A stretch of DNA of 64,000 bases from Symsagittifera roscoffensis (taxonomy: Eukaryota; Xenacoelomorpha; Acoela; Convolutidae): NCBI RefSeq assembly GCF_963678635.1, contig NC_087066.1, positions 66,595,477 to 66,659,476 on the forward strand, written 5' to 3'. The position numbers and the translations under genes were made by a program. The notes under the pieces are model-generated. The model did no database searches. It was not told the origin of the DNA and saw only the letters and a list, made by a program, of their open reading frames with translations. Below, in pieces: positions 12,011 through 23,200 of the stretch; positions within the stretch are counted from its first letter, which is position 1, and each line of letters opens with the position of its first letter.

Positions 12011-13123
12011 CGCGAATGGCTTGAGAAGCTCAGCTGTATATCCGAGGTGGGTGACAACTTGCACAATTTCTTTATCGTCAAGGCTTGTTGCATCGAACGA
12101 GACTGAAGCACTTGAGTTAGGCTGCGACACTTCTACTCTAGTTAGCCCGGGTAGAGCAGACAACGCCAATGCCACTTTTCTTTCACACTTTCCACACTTC
12201 ATCCCAATAACTGCTAGATGGATTGTCGCCAGTTTGAAGTTACCGACCGGCTCCAAAGACTTAACTTCGAAATCCAAAATTCGTAAGGCATTGATTATTT
12301 CGTCCTCAGATATATCTGGACTGACAAAAAACGAGCCGCATTTTTCGTTCAGGTTGATCTTTACCGACTGAACACCTTTCATGCTTTGAGTAGCTGAAAT
12401 GATTTTGTTCACGCATTTCTTGCAATTCATTCCGTTGATTTCGAAGCTCAACTTTTTCACCGATTTAGGAGACTCGGCCATTGTGGCCGTGAAGCCGGAC
12501 GCTTCGGCTGCTTCGTCAATAAGAGGAGAACAGTCCATTTCTAATCGGAAATGCGGGGCAGAAGATAAGTAATTATTTGGCTCTGAAAACTCTCCGCTTT
12601 CGTTGTTGGGCTCTTGAAATTGAAGGACAAAATGAACAACGGAGGCAGTGAAGGAGGATTCTAAATCTCCTATCAATGTATAGTCTTTGCGTTGTAAAAC
12701 GGATGTAGTGCTCGGGGCTGTATCTTTTGTGTGTGTTTCCCCTGCAACAGGAAGGCTTTGGAAAGATGAGTTAATAAACTGTACACTACCCACGCAGTTT
12801 AATGAAGAAAATGATTCTATGAGGTTGAATAATAATTTCTGCTTTGCCTCTCCAATATCGGAAATCAGTTCATAATCGCACGCGGGTTTGATTCCTATTT
12901 TGACCGTATATAAATCCCGCCCACGACTATAAGAGCTAAGAATGGAGCCGTCAGCATTACTTATTGAGTCTTCATTTGCTGTGCTACCAGCTCGGGTCAA
13001 CTCGGTTGAGTTTGCATAAATCGGGTAATAGATCAAACCATCGTTGCGTGTTTGCGCTCGTTCTAATTCAAGTTCTTTATCTCTGAATAGATCTGGTTTT
13101 ATTCCCGTTTCGCGCAGTTCCAT
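12011..13123 (-). CDS. ATP7: ATP7 copper-transporting P-type ATPase, exon 1 (N-terminal metal-binding region)
   Basis: First recognised coding exon of a copper-exporting P1B ATPase, a Golgi or plasma-membrane enzyme in the known family. It starts at ATG 13123 and encodes about 371 aa. The first ~220 residues are a low-complexity, Ser/Asn-rich cytosolic extension I do not recognise. Two heavy-metal-associated (HMA) domains follow, with intact copper ligands in GMNCKKC (Cys ~234 and 237) and GMKCGKC (Cys ~310 and 313). The exon ends at a GT donor after ...LLKPFA, phase 0. The reading frame continues to 11849 only as intron read-through. Joining to the acceptor at 9797 keeps the frame. An upstream non-coding or short coding exon cannot be excluded. 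Confidence 0.85.
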
Positions 13124-13769
13124 TATCAGAAAGTATATTTATTCATTCAACAACAGCCATGACATTAAAGCCAACAATTCAAAAATTGGCCCCAACCAAC
13201 ATTTACGCAAATTTGCGCGCTGCTGAAACTGATGCCCTTTTGAGGCAAAATCATCAGCAACTTTTCATGACTTTGTCTAGAAAAAATTAGCGAAGGAATT
13301 ATCACCTAGATAGAGTCAATTTTTACCTAGGTCGCGAGACTGATTGCGATATCATATACAAGTCGTTTCAGTAATGATTACAACTTCAAAAGTGTTTTTT
13401 CGGTATCGATTACCATTTAGACAAACTTCAGCAAAAGGGTTTTTTCTCTCTAAAATGCCTATTTTCAAGTCCATTTTGGACAACGTTTACTTCGAAATTT
13501 GTAAGAAACAGCCGAGTTTAAAATCTTCACATTGATTAAATCATAATTCTCGTTGAGAATGTTTCACGCCGTATGAACGACTTTTTTTTTACTACGTGTA
13601 AGAAGTCCGATGCAAAACTTAGGTTTTTGAAACCTAACATTGGTTGTTTCATAGAGGTAGCTCTGATCATTTGCTCTTGGATTACCTAATAAATCGAAGT
13701 GCTGAAATTCGAAGTAAATGTTGCTCAAAATGAACCTTAAAAACAGACATTTTAGAAATACAAAACCTT
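13124..13769. other. intergenic, 5' flank of ATP7
   Basis: AT-rich sequence between the ATP7 start and the LINE fragment. It must hold the ATP7 promoter unless further 5' exons exist. I see no clear TATA box, repeat or coding signal. Confidence 0.5.
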
Positions 13770-15314
13770 AATAGAAATACAAAACCTTGTACCGTACCTG
13801 CTTGGGCAATCATTGACGGTCAATCAGTTATAGTTCCACATTTAACTTTTGTCATAAATACTTGCTTAGATGAGAACATTTTCCCGATCGAACTGAAAAA
13901 AGCAAACGTAACCCCTTTGTTTAAAAAAGATGACCCAATGGATGCAAAAAATTATCGGCCAATATCAATAACTTGTGCTTTTTCTAAAATTTTTGAAAAA
14001 ATTTTACATGCCCAAATAACAGAACATCTTGACAAATTTCAGATAATGACACCATTTCAATTCGGATTTCGCAAAAACATTTCAACACAAGATGCTCTTG
14101 TTTATGTGACAGAAAGTATTCGAAATCAAATAGATTCAAAAAAAATCGTACATGCAGCTTTATTAGATCTGTCCAAGGCTTTTGATTCTATTTCGCATGA
14201 AGTTTTAATTGAAAAAATGCTTTCTCTCGGTTTTTCAAATGGAGCAAATGCTTTAATTGCTAGCTTCCTAAACAAACGTATTCAAAGAGTAAACGTCAAT
14301 GGAATTTTTTCAGACTGGATTGAAATAAAACGAGGTGTCCCACAAGGAACGGTACTTGGTCCGTTGTTGTTCAATTTATATGTTAATGACATACAAGAGC
14401 GATTATATGAAGGTTGTACTTTAGTTCAATATGCTGACGACTGTATGGTTTTTTCCTCTTCTATAATTTCTGAGGATGCTTTGACTCGATTGCAAAAATC
14501 ACTCAATAATCTAACGGAATTTTTTGCAGAGAACCAATTGAACCTGAATGCATCTAAATCGGAATTTATAACATTTTGTCAAAAAAATGATAGCAAAAAT
14601 GTGGATACTGATAAACTAGTAATTAGTGGGCATTATGTAGCCAAAAAATCAGAATGCAAATATTTAGGCATAATTCTTGATTCAAGTTTATCTTTTCATG
14701 CTCAAATCAAAACAATTCTCCAAAAAATGGCCCAAGGGATTAAAACTATTGATACAATTGGACAACAACTGCCGACATTATCATTAGTTGCCTTGCTTCA
14801 TTGTCTTGTTTTATCACATTTAGATTATTCAGCAATTTTTTTACAACAAATTAATGCTACTTTGATGCTATCTCTGGAGAAACAGTTGAACTGGGCGCTA
14901 AAAAGAACATATTTCAGATCGAAATTTAAATCTTCTTCCCTTCTTCGCATTAGCAAATCGTTCATTGGAATCGAGAAAAGAATTGAGTTAAAGTGTATAA
15001 CATACTTATACCAATATCTTACAAACAAAAAGAAGGCTTTCGAAAATACACTGAGACTACCGACTGCCAATTATAGGCTCAACGAAAGAACGAAACAAAC
15101 TATTTTTGACAAACATTGTTCGACTGCTTCTCTACAAAAATCATTTTTTCATTTGACTTCTAAAAAATGGAATTCACTGCCCATAATTTTGCGCAATTTA
15201 GAAAAATCGAAAACAGAATTCAAGAAAAAATTGAAAGAATTTTACGTGAGTGAATTGAGAAACAATCCTATATGTACTAATACAAATACGTGGCGTGATT
15301 TCCGTTTTTGCTAG
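13770..15314 (+). CDS. 5'-truncated LINE reverse transcriptase
   Basis: Open frame running from about 13770 with no good ATG, so the 5' end is truncated, to TAG at 15314. Non-LTR RT blocks are clear: KANVTPLFKKDD...NYRPIS, FGFRKNISTQDAL, LLDLSKAFDSISHEVL, RGVPQGTVLGPLLFNLYVND and the catalytic QYADDCMVF, then a thumb region and a C-terminal tail. The endonuclease that should precede it is absent. The block pattern is like the CR1/jockey group, but I cannot assign the clade. The frame is intact over more than 500 codons, so the insertion is not ancient. It is AT-rich like the host DNA, unlike the giant elements to its right. Confidence 0.85.
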   Translation, partial: NRNTKPCTVPAWAIIDGQSVIVPHLTFVINTCLDENIFPIELKKANVTPLFKKDDPMDAKNYRPISITCAFSKIFEKILHAQITEHLDKFQIMTPFQFGFRKNISTQDALVYVTESIRNQIDSKKIVHAALLDLSKAFDSISHEVLIEKMLSLGFSNGANALIASFLNKRIQRVNVNGIFSDWIEIKRGVPQGTVLGPLLFNLYVNDIQERLYEGCTLVQYADDCMVFSSSIISEDALTRLQKSLNNLTEFFAENQLNLNASKSEFITFCQKNDSKNVDTDKLVISGHYVAKKSECKYLGIILDSSLSFHAQIKTILQKMAQGIKTIDTIGQQLPTLSLVALLHCLVLSHLDYSAIFLQQINATLMLSLEKQLNWALKRTYFRSKFKSSSLLRISKSFIGIEKRIELKCITYLYQYLTNKKKAFENTLRLPTANYRLNERTKQTIFDKHCSTASLQKSFFHLTSKKWNSLPIILRNLEKSKTEFKKKLKEFYVSELRNNPICTNTNTWRDFRFC

Positions 15315-16519
15315 TTCTATATGTTTTAATTCAGTTTAGTTTTTCACACATTGCTTGAAAGAGAAACTGTATATACTCTGTATATACGCTGTATAATTGG
15401 ACTATCTGTAAAATTGTTTGTAAAGTTTTATTACCAGCTTGTTCCTAATTCTTAAATCTTTATTTTTCTATAGTATCCGAAACTTCATATACTTTAATCA
15501 ACCAATTTCCGAACTGTAACCGATTTTGTTTTTTTTGTTTTGTTTATTGCTTGTTTTCTGATGTTTTGTTTTTGTTTGATGTAACCAATGAATTTATAAC
15601 CAATTTTATTATTTACACTTTGCTACACTGATGCCTCGGCTCTTTATTGTATAGTAATTCAAGTGTTCTTTCTTCTTCTTCTAATTTAACGCTCAATTTT
15701 GTCCAGTGTATGTTCAGTTTAAGCGATGTCCCATTTAAGCAACTGTACCTCACGAATTGGTAACAATAACATAACAACATCCAACAATTCATCTTTATAC
15801 TTATCGAGTAAACTATTTCACAAGAATTTCAAATCATTTCAAAAAAAAACATTTGTCATGTTTCCAAAACCATTCAACAGTAGACAAAAGGCTTCACGCC
15901 GTTGCAAGAATCAGAGCACGCTTATTGTTACAAACTGTTACAATCAATAATCTCACTTAATTGAAATTCTACACAAGAGGACAAAACACAATGAAAAATT
16001 TGCATCGACCGACAGCAAATGATCTAAACTACCGTCTCTGAAAGCCTCAATTTTTGATTTAAAGAATTTACCATTTTCCGGGTCCTAAAATGCCAGTTTC
16101 TACCATTTGAATTTTTTTTTTCCAACGGTGTGAGAAGTGAGGAAAGTTATCACACTGAACAACGCAATATACTCGTTTAAATTGTTTCACATCGCATGAT
16201 CAAATGCTCCTACTTCCGCTTATTCGAAAAGTGTTCACTCTACAAAAACGAAAAATTTCACTAATAGAAGAAAGTGGCATTTTAGGAACTAATAAGAGAT
16301 CAAAAACAAAACTGAAACTTTCAGAGCGGGCAGTTTTCATCATTTGCAGTGGTCGATGACCAATTTTTAGAAATGTGTTCTCCAAAAAAAAAATAATGAA
16401 AATTTTAGCGAGTAAAAGGGAAAATTTGCAATTCATTTTGTCGACTAGTGTAGAACCAAAAAAGTGAACTTAAAGTAAAGCTAGCTGTGTCCTGCAATCT
16501 CTTCAGTTTTGGTGCATAT
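15315..16519. other. LINE 3' tail and unassigned AT-rich sequence
   Basis: T-rich sequence with runs of GTTTTGTTT around 15525-15580, probably the LINE 3' untranslated region, then about 0.8 kb with no recognisable coding or repeat structure up to the first retroelement-derived sequence at 16520. Confidence 0.4.
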
Positions 16520-16702
16520 TGTATCAGTCGCCTACTTAAGTCACATATGAGGTTAAAGAAAAATAGGCCCTATAACCATTGGCTCAAGAGTCAGGGACAC
16601 TATCTCTTGTGTTTTTCGAACTCGAACGGTCGGAGCCAATTCGGTTCACTTGCGACATGAGACTAAAAACCCGTTACAGCTTAAAAGCCACTACCAAAAT
16701 AC
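16520..16702 (-). repeat. truncated inverted LTR of the giant-element family
   Basis: Reverse complement of the last ~180 bp of the E1 LTR (compare 17515-17696), more similar to the third LTR (42090-42281), for example in CAGTCGCCTACTT. Divergent, so older than E1. It is truncated on its right side, where it meets the inverted LTR end at 16703. Confidence 0.8.
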
Positions 16703-16811
16703 TGTAACATTCGCCCGAATATAACACAGCGACGGAGCGTAGAAAAAGTACCTATTAACGACTGGCAGGCGTCAATTACCTTAATCCTACTCGTTTTTCA
16801 CCGTCTCGACC
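16703..16811 (-). repeat. left part of an inverted LTR split by E1
   Basis: Matches 42887-43000. On the minus strand it reads as the 3' end of an LTR finishing ...GAATGTTACA. Its continuation lies 22.9 kb away at 39757-39954, because E1 inserted in it between GTCTCGACC and TTGCCAGTTGA. Confidence 0.8.
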
Positions 16812-17031
16812 TATGTGCCAGTCGGTCATATTTGGAAGTTTGACCTTGAGAAGAGCAGAAAATACTTGATTTTGGAGAGAAATTTTATTTTTCAAAAATT
16901 CGAATGGAACATGTCATGCACGATTTTCTCGCGACAACTGAAAATCAGAAAAAGAAATCAGAACAATTTTAGAGCAATTGCGGGAAAGTTAGAAAGTAAA
17001 AACGAGTGGGAAATTGCTATTCGCAATTTCC

Positions 17032-17043
17032 GTCTATATATAA
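17032..17043 (+). promoter_or_regulatory. TATA-like box in E1 5' LTR
   Basis: TCTATATATAAT about 220 bp into the LTR. The third LTR has TATATATA at the equivalent place (about 41570), and the 3' LTR has it at 39092. Likely drives genomic RNA synthesis. Confidence 0.55.
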
Positions 17044-17402
17044 TCGAGAGTAGAGCTGTCCTACTTGAAATAGAAGACAGAGTATCCCCGAGGGAGCGAT
17101 TACTAAAGTTGGACCAGAGTGAACCTTCAGCGGAAAGGCGGACAACTAGAGTGTCCCAACGGTCCAAGAGAACTCAAATTCTAGAGCATGAACTTATCCT
17201 TGCTGTCTAAACTATAAAACATTAAACTTCTCTTAGTCATTTATTTCTTGAGTTAGTTACTGACTGGATTATTTTCCCAATTCTTGAGCGTGCTGCTATG
17301 TGAGTACAAATTTAATTTCTAGAGTGTGTTTTATGATTGTTATGTTGAGATAAGGCGAGTTTTAGGTTGATCCATCTGAAATGGATCAAAGTCACACTGT
17401 CT

Positions 17403-17408
17403 AATAAA
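17403..17408 (+). terminator. LTR polyadenylation signal
   Basis: AATAAA within CTAATAAAAAG, downstream of the TATA-like box. The same hexamer in the 3' LTR (39463-39468) would terminate the genomic RNA. Confidence 0.45.
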
Positions 17409-17707
17409 AAGTAACCTAACGGATTGTTCCAACCCGGTTTTTAACGGCGTTCATGTATTTTGGGTATCTAGAGACCTAAGTATGGGGACGTTTCTAATTC
17501 TAGAGTGGGGGGATATTTTAGTAGTAGCCTTTAAGCTGTAACGGGTCGTAGTCTCATGTCATAAGCGAACCGAACTGGCTCCGACCGTTCTTGAGGTGGG
17601 AAAACACAAGAGATAGTGTCCCTGACCCTTGAGCCAGTGGTTATAGGGCCTATTTTTCTTAAGCCTCATGTGTGACTGCAGTAGACGAATGTTACATAGT
17701 GTTTTTA

Positions 17708-17722
17708 TGGCGCTCCTGGGTG
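17708..17722 (+). other. primer-binding site, tRNA-Asn-like
   Basis: TGGCGCTCCTGGGTG starts 11 nt after the LTR end. Its complement ends CCAGGAGCGCCA, reading as T-stem, acceptor strand, discriminator G and CCA. It closely resembles the 3' end of animal tRNA-Asn (human ...CCACCCAGGGACGCCA). The same site follows the third LTR (42293) and, with a longer match (TGGCGCTCCTGGGTGGGC), the inverted LTR at 42887. Confidence 0.65.
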
Positions 17723-18189
17723 TTTACGACATCAAGACTACGGAGTCAAACCCACTTGAGACAGCTTCGGGCTGAATGCCCATTCTAGAGTACCGGCGGT
17801 ACGGTTCGACAGGAACGTGCAAACCTTCCGGTTGTACCGTGATAGCTTTTTAAGAAAACTCGAGAAAATTTCCTGGTACGCTCTCCGAACGAGGCTTAGC
17901 TAACCGAGTAAAGGGGGGCAACTAGGGGGACAAAAACACGAGCAAAAAGACAAAAAGCAAAACAAAAACCAAAAAAGAATAGAAAAAGGAACAAAAACCA
18001 TAAAACGAAAAAAGACAGAGTGACTTTGACACCAGATTAGTTGGATCAAACCTTTATATTAATTAAATAGTATACCCATACTGTTTTACAAGTTCGATCG
18101 TTTCGATCAACCTAGCAATTTAAACCAGTAAACTGAATAAAGTGCCCAAAGTGGGGCGTTGTCAAGGGTTTTCAGATAGCTTGGAACTT

Positions 18190-18396
18190 AGCTGGACCAA
18201 TAGGAGACTTGACTGGAAGAGGTGACCAGCCGAGTGGGAAAGTGGTTCAGGGACACTGAGCTGAACCAATAGGAGACTCGACTGGAAGAGGTGACCAGCC
18301 GAGTGGGAGAGTGGTTCAGGGACACTTGGCTGAACCAATAGGAGACTGGACTGGAACAGGTGACCAGTCGAGTGGGAAAGCAGCCAAGAAGGATTT
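18190..18396 (+). repeat. 69-bp tandem repeat, three copies
   Basis: Units anchored on TAGGAGAC at 18201, 18270 and 18339, each with GGTGACCAG and GAGTGGGA further in. The third unit is truncated. Copies are about 90% alike. Confidence 0.9.
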
Positions 18397-19201
18397 GGCA
18401 ATTCTCGAGTTCTCAAGTTGGGCAGAACGGGTATCGTTAGAATCCACATTACATTATAGGAGATAAGTGTAAAATTGGATAAGCGAAATCCCCCAGTTTT
18501 GAGGAACGTTTTTACTTGAGCAGGCCTGGAAACAGGTCTACGGTTTTCTCTTGAGAGGTTTAGCACCCGGCGCTTAAAGTAATTTTTAGGCTTAAGAAGG
18601 GGGGCTAGAAAGGGGGGAGGTTAGAAGGGGGGCTGGTTAAGTTAGAGGTTGGCGGTTGTAAATTGTAAAAAGGGGGAAATTAGAGTAACTAATTAGTCGA
18701 CATCGTTGACTTAGTTACATTAGAAATTAACACGCGTTGGTAATATTAGGTAGAGATCCAGAATTCAACTCGAGTTAAGACTGGTACGCTGGTTGGTTTG
18801 GTAGGGGGGACCGGATATAGACAGCTTTTGTGATACCCCATAAGATCACTAGTGGGGGGAGGAAAGCGCGTGGCAATTAGGTACCAGACATTTTTTTTTG
18901 GACGAAAGGTAGACATTGGTCACCTTTGAATTTCAGGTGGACTCATTTTTCTGTTTTTATTATTTTTCTTACTTAGATTTTTGTTGCATTTTAGTGAGGA
19001 TTTGTGTTTGGTTTTATACGAACAGGTGATCACAAGATACCTGCGCACCTACATTGAAATAGAAACAACCCAAAAGAAGAGGGGGTCAGCATTTGGCTTT
19101 TAAGAGAGGGTTTTTGGGAAAATTTTACTAGAGCTCGAGTGGTGGTACAAGGTACGGTGGTTCAAGAAGACCCTACAACGAGGAAGACACTCCGTGACGA
19201 G

Positions 19202-19934
19202 TATTGGGACAGGGTCTTGGGACAGTGGTCTTGGGACAGTGGTCTTGGGACAGTGGTCTTGGGACAGGGTCTTGGGACAGTGGTCTTGGGACAGGGTCTT
19301 GGGACAGTGGTCTTGGGACAGGGTCTTGGGACAGTGGTCTTGGGACAGTGGTCTTGGGACAGGGTCTTGGGACAGTGGTCTTGGGACAGTGGTCTTGGGA
19401 CAGGGTCTTGGGACAGGGTCTTGGGACAGTGGTCTTGGGACAGGGTCTTGGGACGGTGGTCTTGGGATAGTGGTCTTGGGACAGGGTCTTGGGACAGGGT
19501 CTTGGGACAGGGTCTTGGGACAGTGGTCTTGGGACAGTGGTCTTGGGACAGGGTCTTGGGACAGTGGTCCTGGGACAGTCTTGGGACAGTGGTCTTGGGA
19601 CACTAGTCTTGGGACACCAGCCTTGGGACACTGGTCTTGGGACACTACCCTTGGGACACTAGTCTTGGGATACCAGCCTTGGGACACTGGTCTTGGGACA
19701 CTGCCCTTGGGACACTAGTCTTGGGACACTAGCCTTGGGACACTAGTCTTGGGACAGTAGTCTTGGGACAGTAGTCTTGGGACACTGGTCTTGGGACACT
19801 ACCCTTGGGACAGTAGTCTTGGGACACTAGCCTTGGGACACTAGCCTTGGGACAGTGGTCTTGGGACACTAGCCTTGGGACACTGGTCTTGGGACAGTAG
19901 CCTTGGGACACTAGTCTTGGAACAGTGGTCTTGG
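19202..19934 (+). repeat. CTTGGGACA minisatellite in E1 leader
   Basis: More than 50 units of 13-14 bp sharing CTTGGGACA. Three unit types: CTTGGGACAGTGGT, CTTGGGACAGGGT and, mainly after 19600, CTTGGGACACTAGT or ACACTGGT. The 13/14-bp mix breaks any single reading frame, and both strands give only repetitive peptide, so this is not coding. The type switch at about 19600 shows two separate expansions. Confidence 0.95.
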
Positions 19935-20229
19935 TACAAGGGTCTTAGGACACTAGCGGAGAGTACTGTGATAGTGACGAATAGTCTTGGGACGGTATAG
20001 AAATTGAAGTCAAATTACAACAAGTGCGTTTTAAGACAGAACAAGACAAATCGAAATAGGTAGGGTTAAGACCAAATTAAGGAAAATTTTTCGGAGGTTT
20101 TAGAAAGAGAATTGGAGAAGGTTTTTAACACGTTGTACAGAATTTGTTACCACAAAAAATATTTTTTTTACCCTTAGAATAGAATCGTGTATATAATAAA
20201 ATTGTAAATAGAAGCAGTTGTAAATAGAA

Positions 20230-23200
20230 ATGATGAGGCGGAGTAGGGTACCGGTGCTCGAAAAAAGGTCAAGTGGATCAAACATGAAATATAATTCATC
20301 GCTGCGCGGAACGACATCAACAGGCCCAAAGATAACAAAGAAGAACTTTTCAGTTAACATGGTCAGTACGAGAAGTGGCACCGAGAGTAAGACACGAGAA
20401 GAGGTGGGGGAAAAACAGGTGGAGCCCACAATCGAAATCGACCTAGAGACACCAGACCAGAGCGTAGATGAGGTGGAGAAGAGGACAACGGAATCCACAC
20501 CGATGCCCCACGTGGAAGACCAAAGTCCAAAAACCGTGGAGTTTTCACGAATAGACGCATTGGAAGACACAACAGGCAATACCCGAGAGACTGTGAAAAA
20601 CGACTCTCAAGTGAAAAAGACATCCTTCACAGACAAGTTGGCAATGATGGTCGGATTCAAAGCGAAAGAAAACGTGACTGAAGAACCAAAAACAGAAAGA
20701 GCACGAACATTTGGTACAGTGAGCACGAAAGCGACAGAAACCGGCCAGAATGAGGAACAAGCTAAAGCAGAGGCTAAGGCCGAAGAGAAACTCACGGCTG
20801 ACCATGAAGAGACTACCATTGAGCTGGGCGACTTGTTGGCGAAATTAAATCAGATCGACAAAAGACTTAAGAACAGTGAAGAAGACAGAGAGGTGATAAA
20901 AAAGGAGATAAGATACAACAAGCACGAGTATCTAGACAGTTATTTTAACCTGGCTAAGGCAACAGAGGAGAGACTCAAGGAGATGGCAGACAAGGTAGAA
21001 GCCACCAATGAAGAACGAGAAAAGAACATCAAAACAGACATGCAACAGTTGAAGAACCGATATGATGATGTCAACAGCCAATTAGGGAGCCTGGAAAGGA
21101 GAATGGACACAATGAGCAAGAGTCAAGCCGAGAGTTCGTGTGCAATACAGGCGAAGTTGGATGCAATCTTGAGAGGTTCTACTCCACAAGAAAGACCGGC
21201 AGCGGATCGTACGCAAAGCACCAGAGTTGACTTTGTAGAACCACAAAGGAACAAACGGCAATCGACACCGTTGCCCTTAACCAGGGATGCGATAAGCATA
21301 GCACCAACAACTGCGAAAACAATAATGAAAAATGGAACGTCGAATACAACGGCTGCTCCGGGAGATTCAACAGCTAACAGCAACACAGGACCAGATGCTA
21401 TGACATGGGCCAGCACTTGGGAGATGATGAACAGGACTCTAGAGGCCTTCGCCACGAGGAACACTGACTCGAGCGACAGGAGAGAGGGAAAATCAAGAAA
21501 GACATTCAAGAAGCCAAAAGAATTCAAGGACGACTCCGATGGATGCATTGACACTTGGGTGGAAGTGATGAGATTACATCTAGAGCAAGACAACTTGAGT
21601 GACGAAAGGCAAGCATGTACAGCCATACTGAGCAACTTGGAAGGAACGGCATTAAAATGCGTGGTCGCAAAGAAGGAGGAAGAACGCGACACCGCGGACA
21701 AGATCTTCGAGATATTGCTGAATCGATTCGGGTCAGGCATGAAGGGTCACCAAGCGATGATGCGATTTGAAAAGAGAAGGCAGAGGGACGACGAGTCAAT
21801 AGATCGGTTCCTAGATGACCTCGAGAGCTTGAGAAGGAGGAGTGACCCAGAGGAGTCGACAAATAGACGGAACTTTAGCATTGCCTCGAAGTTCATCGAT
21901 GGGGTGAAAAGTGATGACTTAAGGACAATGTTAGCAACATACTACACATTGTCGAAGGACAGCGCACCCACCCCAGAAGAAATGAGACAGAAATCAAGAG
22001 AATACATGCTGATGAAACCTAAGAAGTACTCATATTCCGAAAACAGGAACACGCAAGGGGGAAGCCAACCCCAGAGGTCATCATGGTACAAACCTAGAGA
22101 TGATATGGACAAGCGTAGATCATGCGCGAACTGCGGGTCAGCGGATCATCATGTGGCTGACTGCACAACGTACAAACAAGGCATGAAGAGCCTAGGTTAT
22201 GCACCGGATGAGGAGGATATGAGCCAGATGGAGGAACACGAGTACTATAATGGCTTAATCATCAAGATAGGCGCCAGATGCTTCTTCTGTAATCAGGAGG
22301 GGCACTTCAGAATGGATTGTCCCTTGTTCTGGGAAGCGGTCAAGGACCAGAATCACCCCAAACATAAGTTGGCATTAGCGGCGGTGCAGAATCAGCGGAA
22401 CAGGCAAAACGAGTTTGAATCTAGGAACTTGGGGGCACCAAACACCGAATTGCCGACGAAGACAGTGAAAGCTGTTACACATGTTAGTGGTGCGCTAGAG
22501 TCCGCGGCCGGAAGCTCTCTAGAGATAAATTATGAGAAAGCGGCGACGGAAGCAATTGCCAAAGTGAAACAAGATCTGGCTGCGAAAGAAATAGAGCAAC
22601 GACTAAAGTTGGAGATCGAAAGACAGAATTTTAACGAAGCATTAACCGGATCGAACTCAATACCAGAGGCTAGAACGGGCTCAATGAAGACCGGGAATTG
22701 TAACATCGTGAAAATGGTGACAGGTAAACCTTTTGGGATATCGAAAATCGGAGCAAGAATAATGTCGATAATCACAGTGGGCGGACACGAGGTAACCAGA
22801 AACTTGAGCGAGCCGAGCGACCAGACGATAATGCACATTGACGTGTATGCAGACTACTTGAGTGGAATAAGTCCACAAACGACTTCTAGAGCGCTCAGGG
22901 CACTACTCACGAGAGGGGGCAGCAAATCGGTACGTGTTGATAATAGGTACACTGAAGCTTATGGTCCACACGAGGTCATGCTGAATATAGATGGAATCAA
23001 CATCTATACAAAGACGATGATAACATGCGACGAAGACCTAATTGGACAAATCTATGTAGGGAAAGAAGAATTGAAAGTAAGATCGATCGGACACTGTGCC
23101 ATGCTTGAAGAAGATGCAATGCACATCGGGACGGAAGCAGACGTGACAGGGCACGTGCTAGACATAAATGGCAAAAAGACTCAGTTGCGTGGATTACTTG

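Larger units (their letters stand above)
16812..17696 (+). repeat. E1 5' LTR (885 bp)
   Basis: Begins (TA)TGTGCCAGTCGG and ends GAATGTTACA, so it has TG...CA ends. The match to 38872-39756 starts and stops exactly at these points (offset 22,060). It contains a TATA-like box, a polyadenylation hexamer, a short inverted motif GATCCATCTGAAATGGATC (about 17372) and an unconvincing 131-codon frame. Confidence 0.95.
17697..20229 (+). other. E1 leader (5' untranslated region)
   Basis: 2.5 kb between LTR and ORF1 with no convincing ORF. In order: primer site; an A-rich stretch of CAAAAA words (17930-18010); a 69-bp tandem repeat; clustered G6 runs (18599-18632); and a long minisatellite. The first ~520 bp are shared with the leader after the third LTR (42282-42805). 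A leader of this length suits packaging, dimerisation or translation-control signals, but none can be assigned. Confidence 0.7.

Noticed and set aside
13770-15314. The LINE RT as part of the giant element system
   Set aside because: It has non-LTR RT blocks, AT-rich host-like composition and no shared sequence with E1 or E2.
16815-17210. 131-codon frame in both E1 LTRs (also 38875-39270)
   Set aside because: It has no ATG at its start (GTG), overlaps LTR promoter signals, and is broken early in the third LTR (stop soon after WKFELEG). The two copies match only because the LTRs are identical.
18190-18396. CRISPR-like array
   Set aside because: The 69-bp units are contiguous tandem copies without unique spacers, inside a eukaryotic retroelement leader.
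19100-19911. Long overlapping ORFs on both strands with SQDHCPKT or LGQWSWDS type repeats
   Set aside because: They are translations of the 13-14-bp minisatellite. The frame changes with each unit type and nothing resembles a protein domain.
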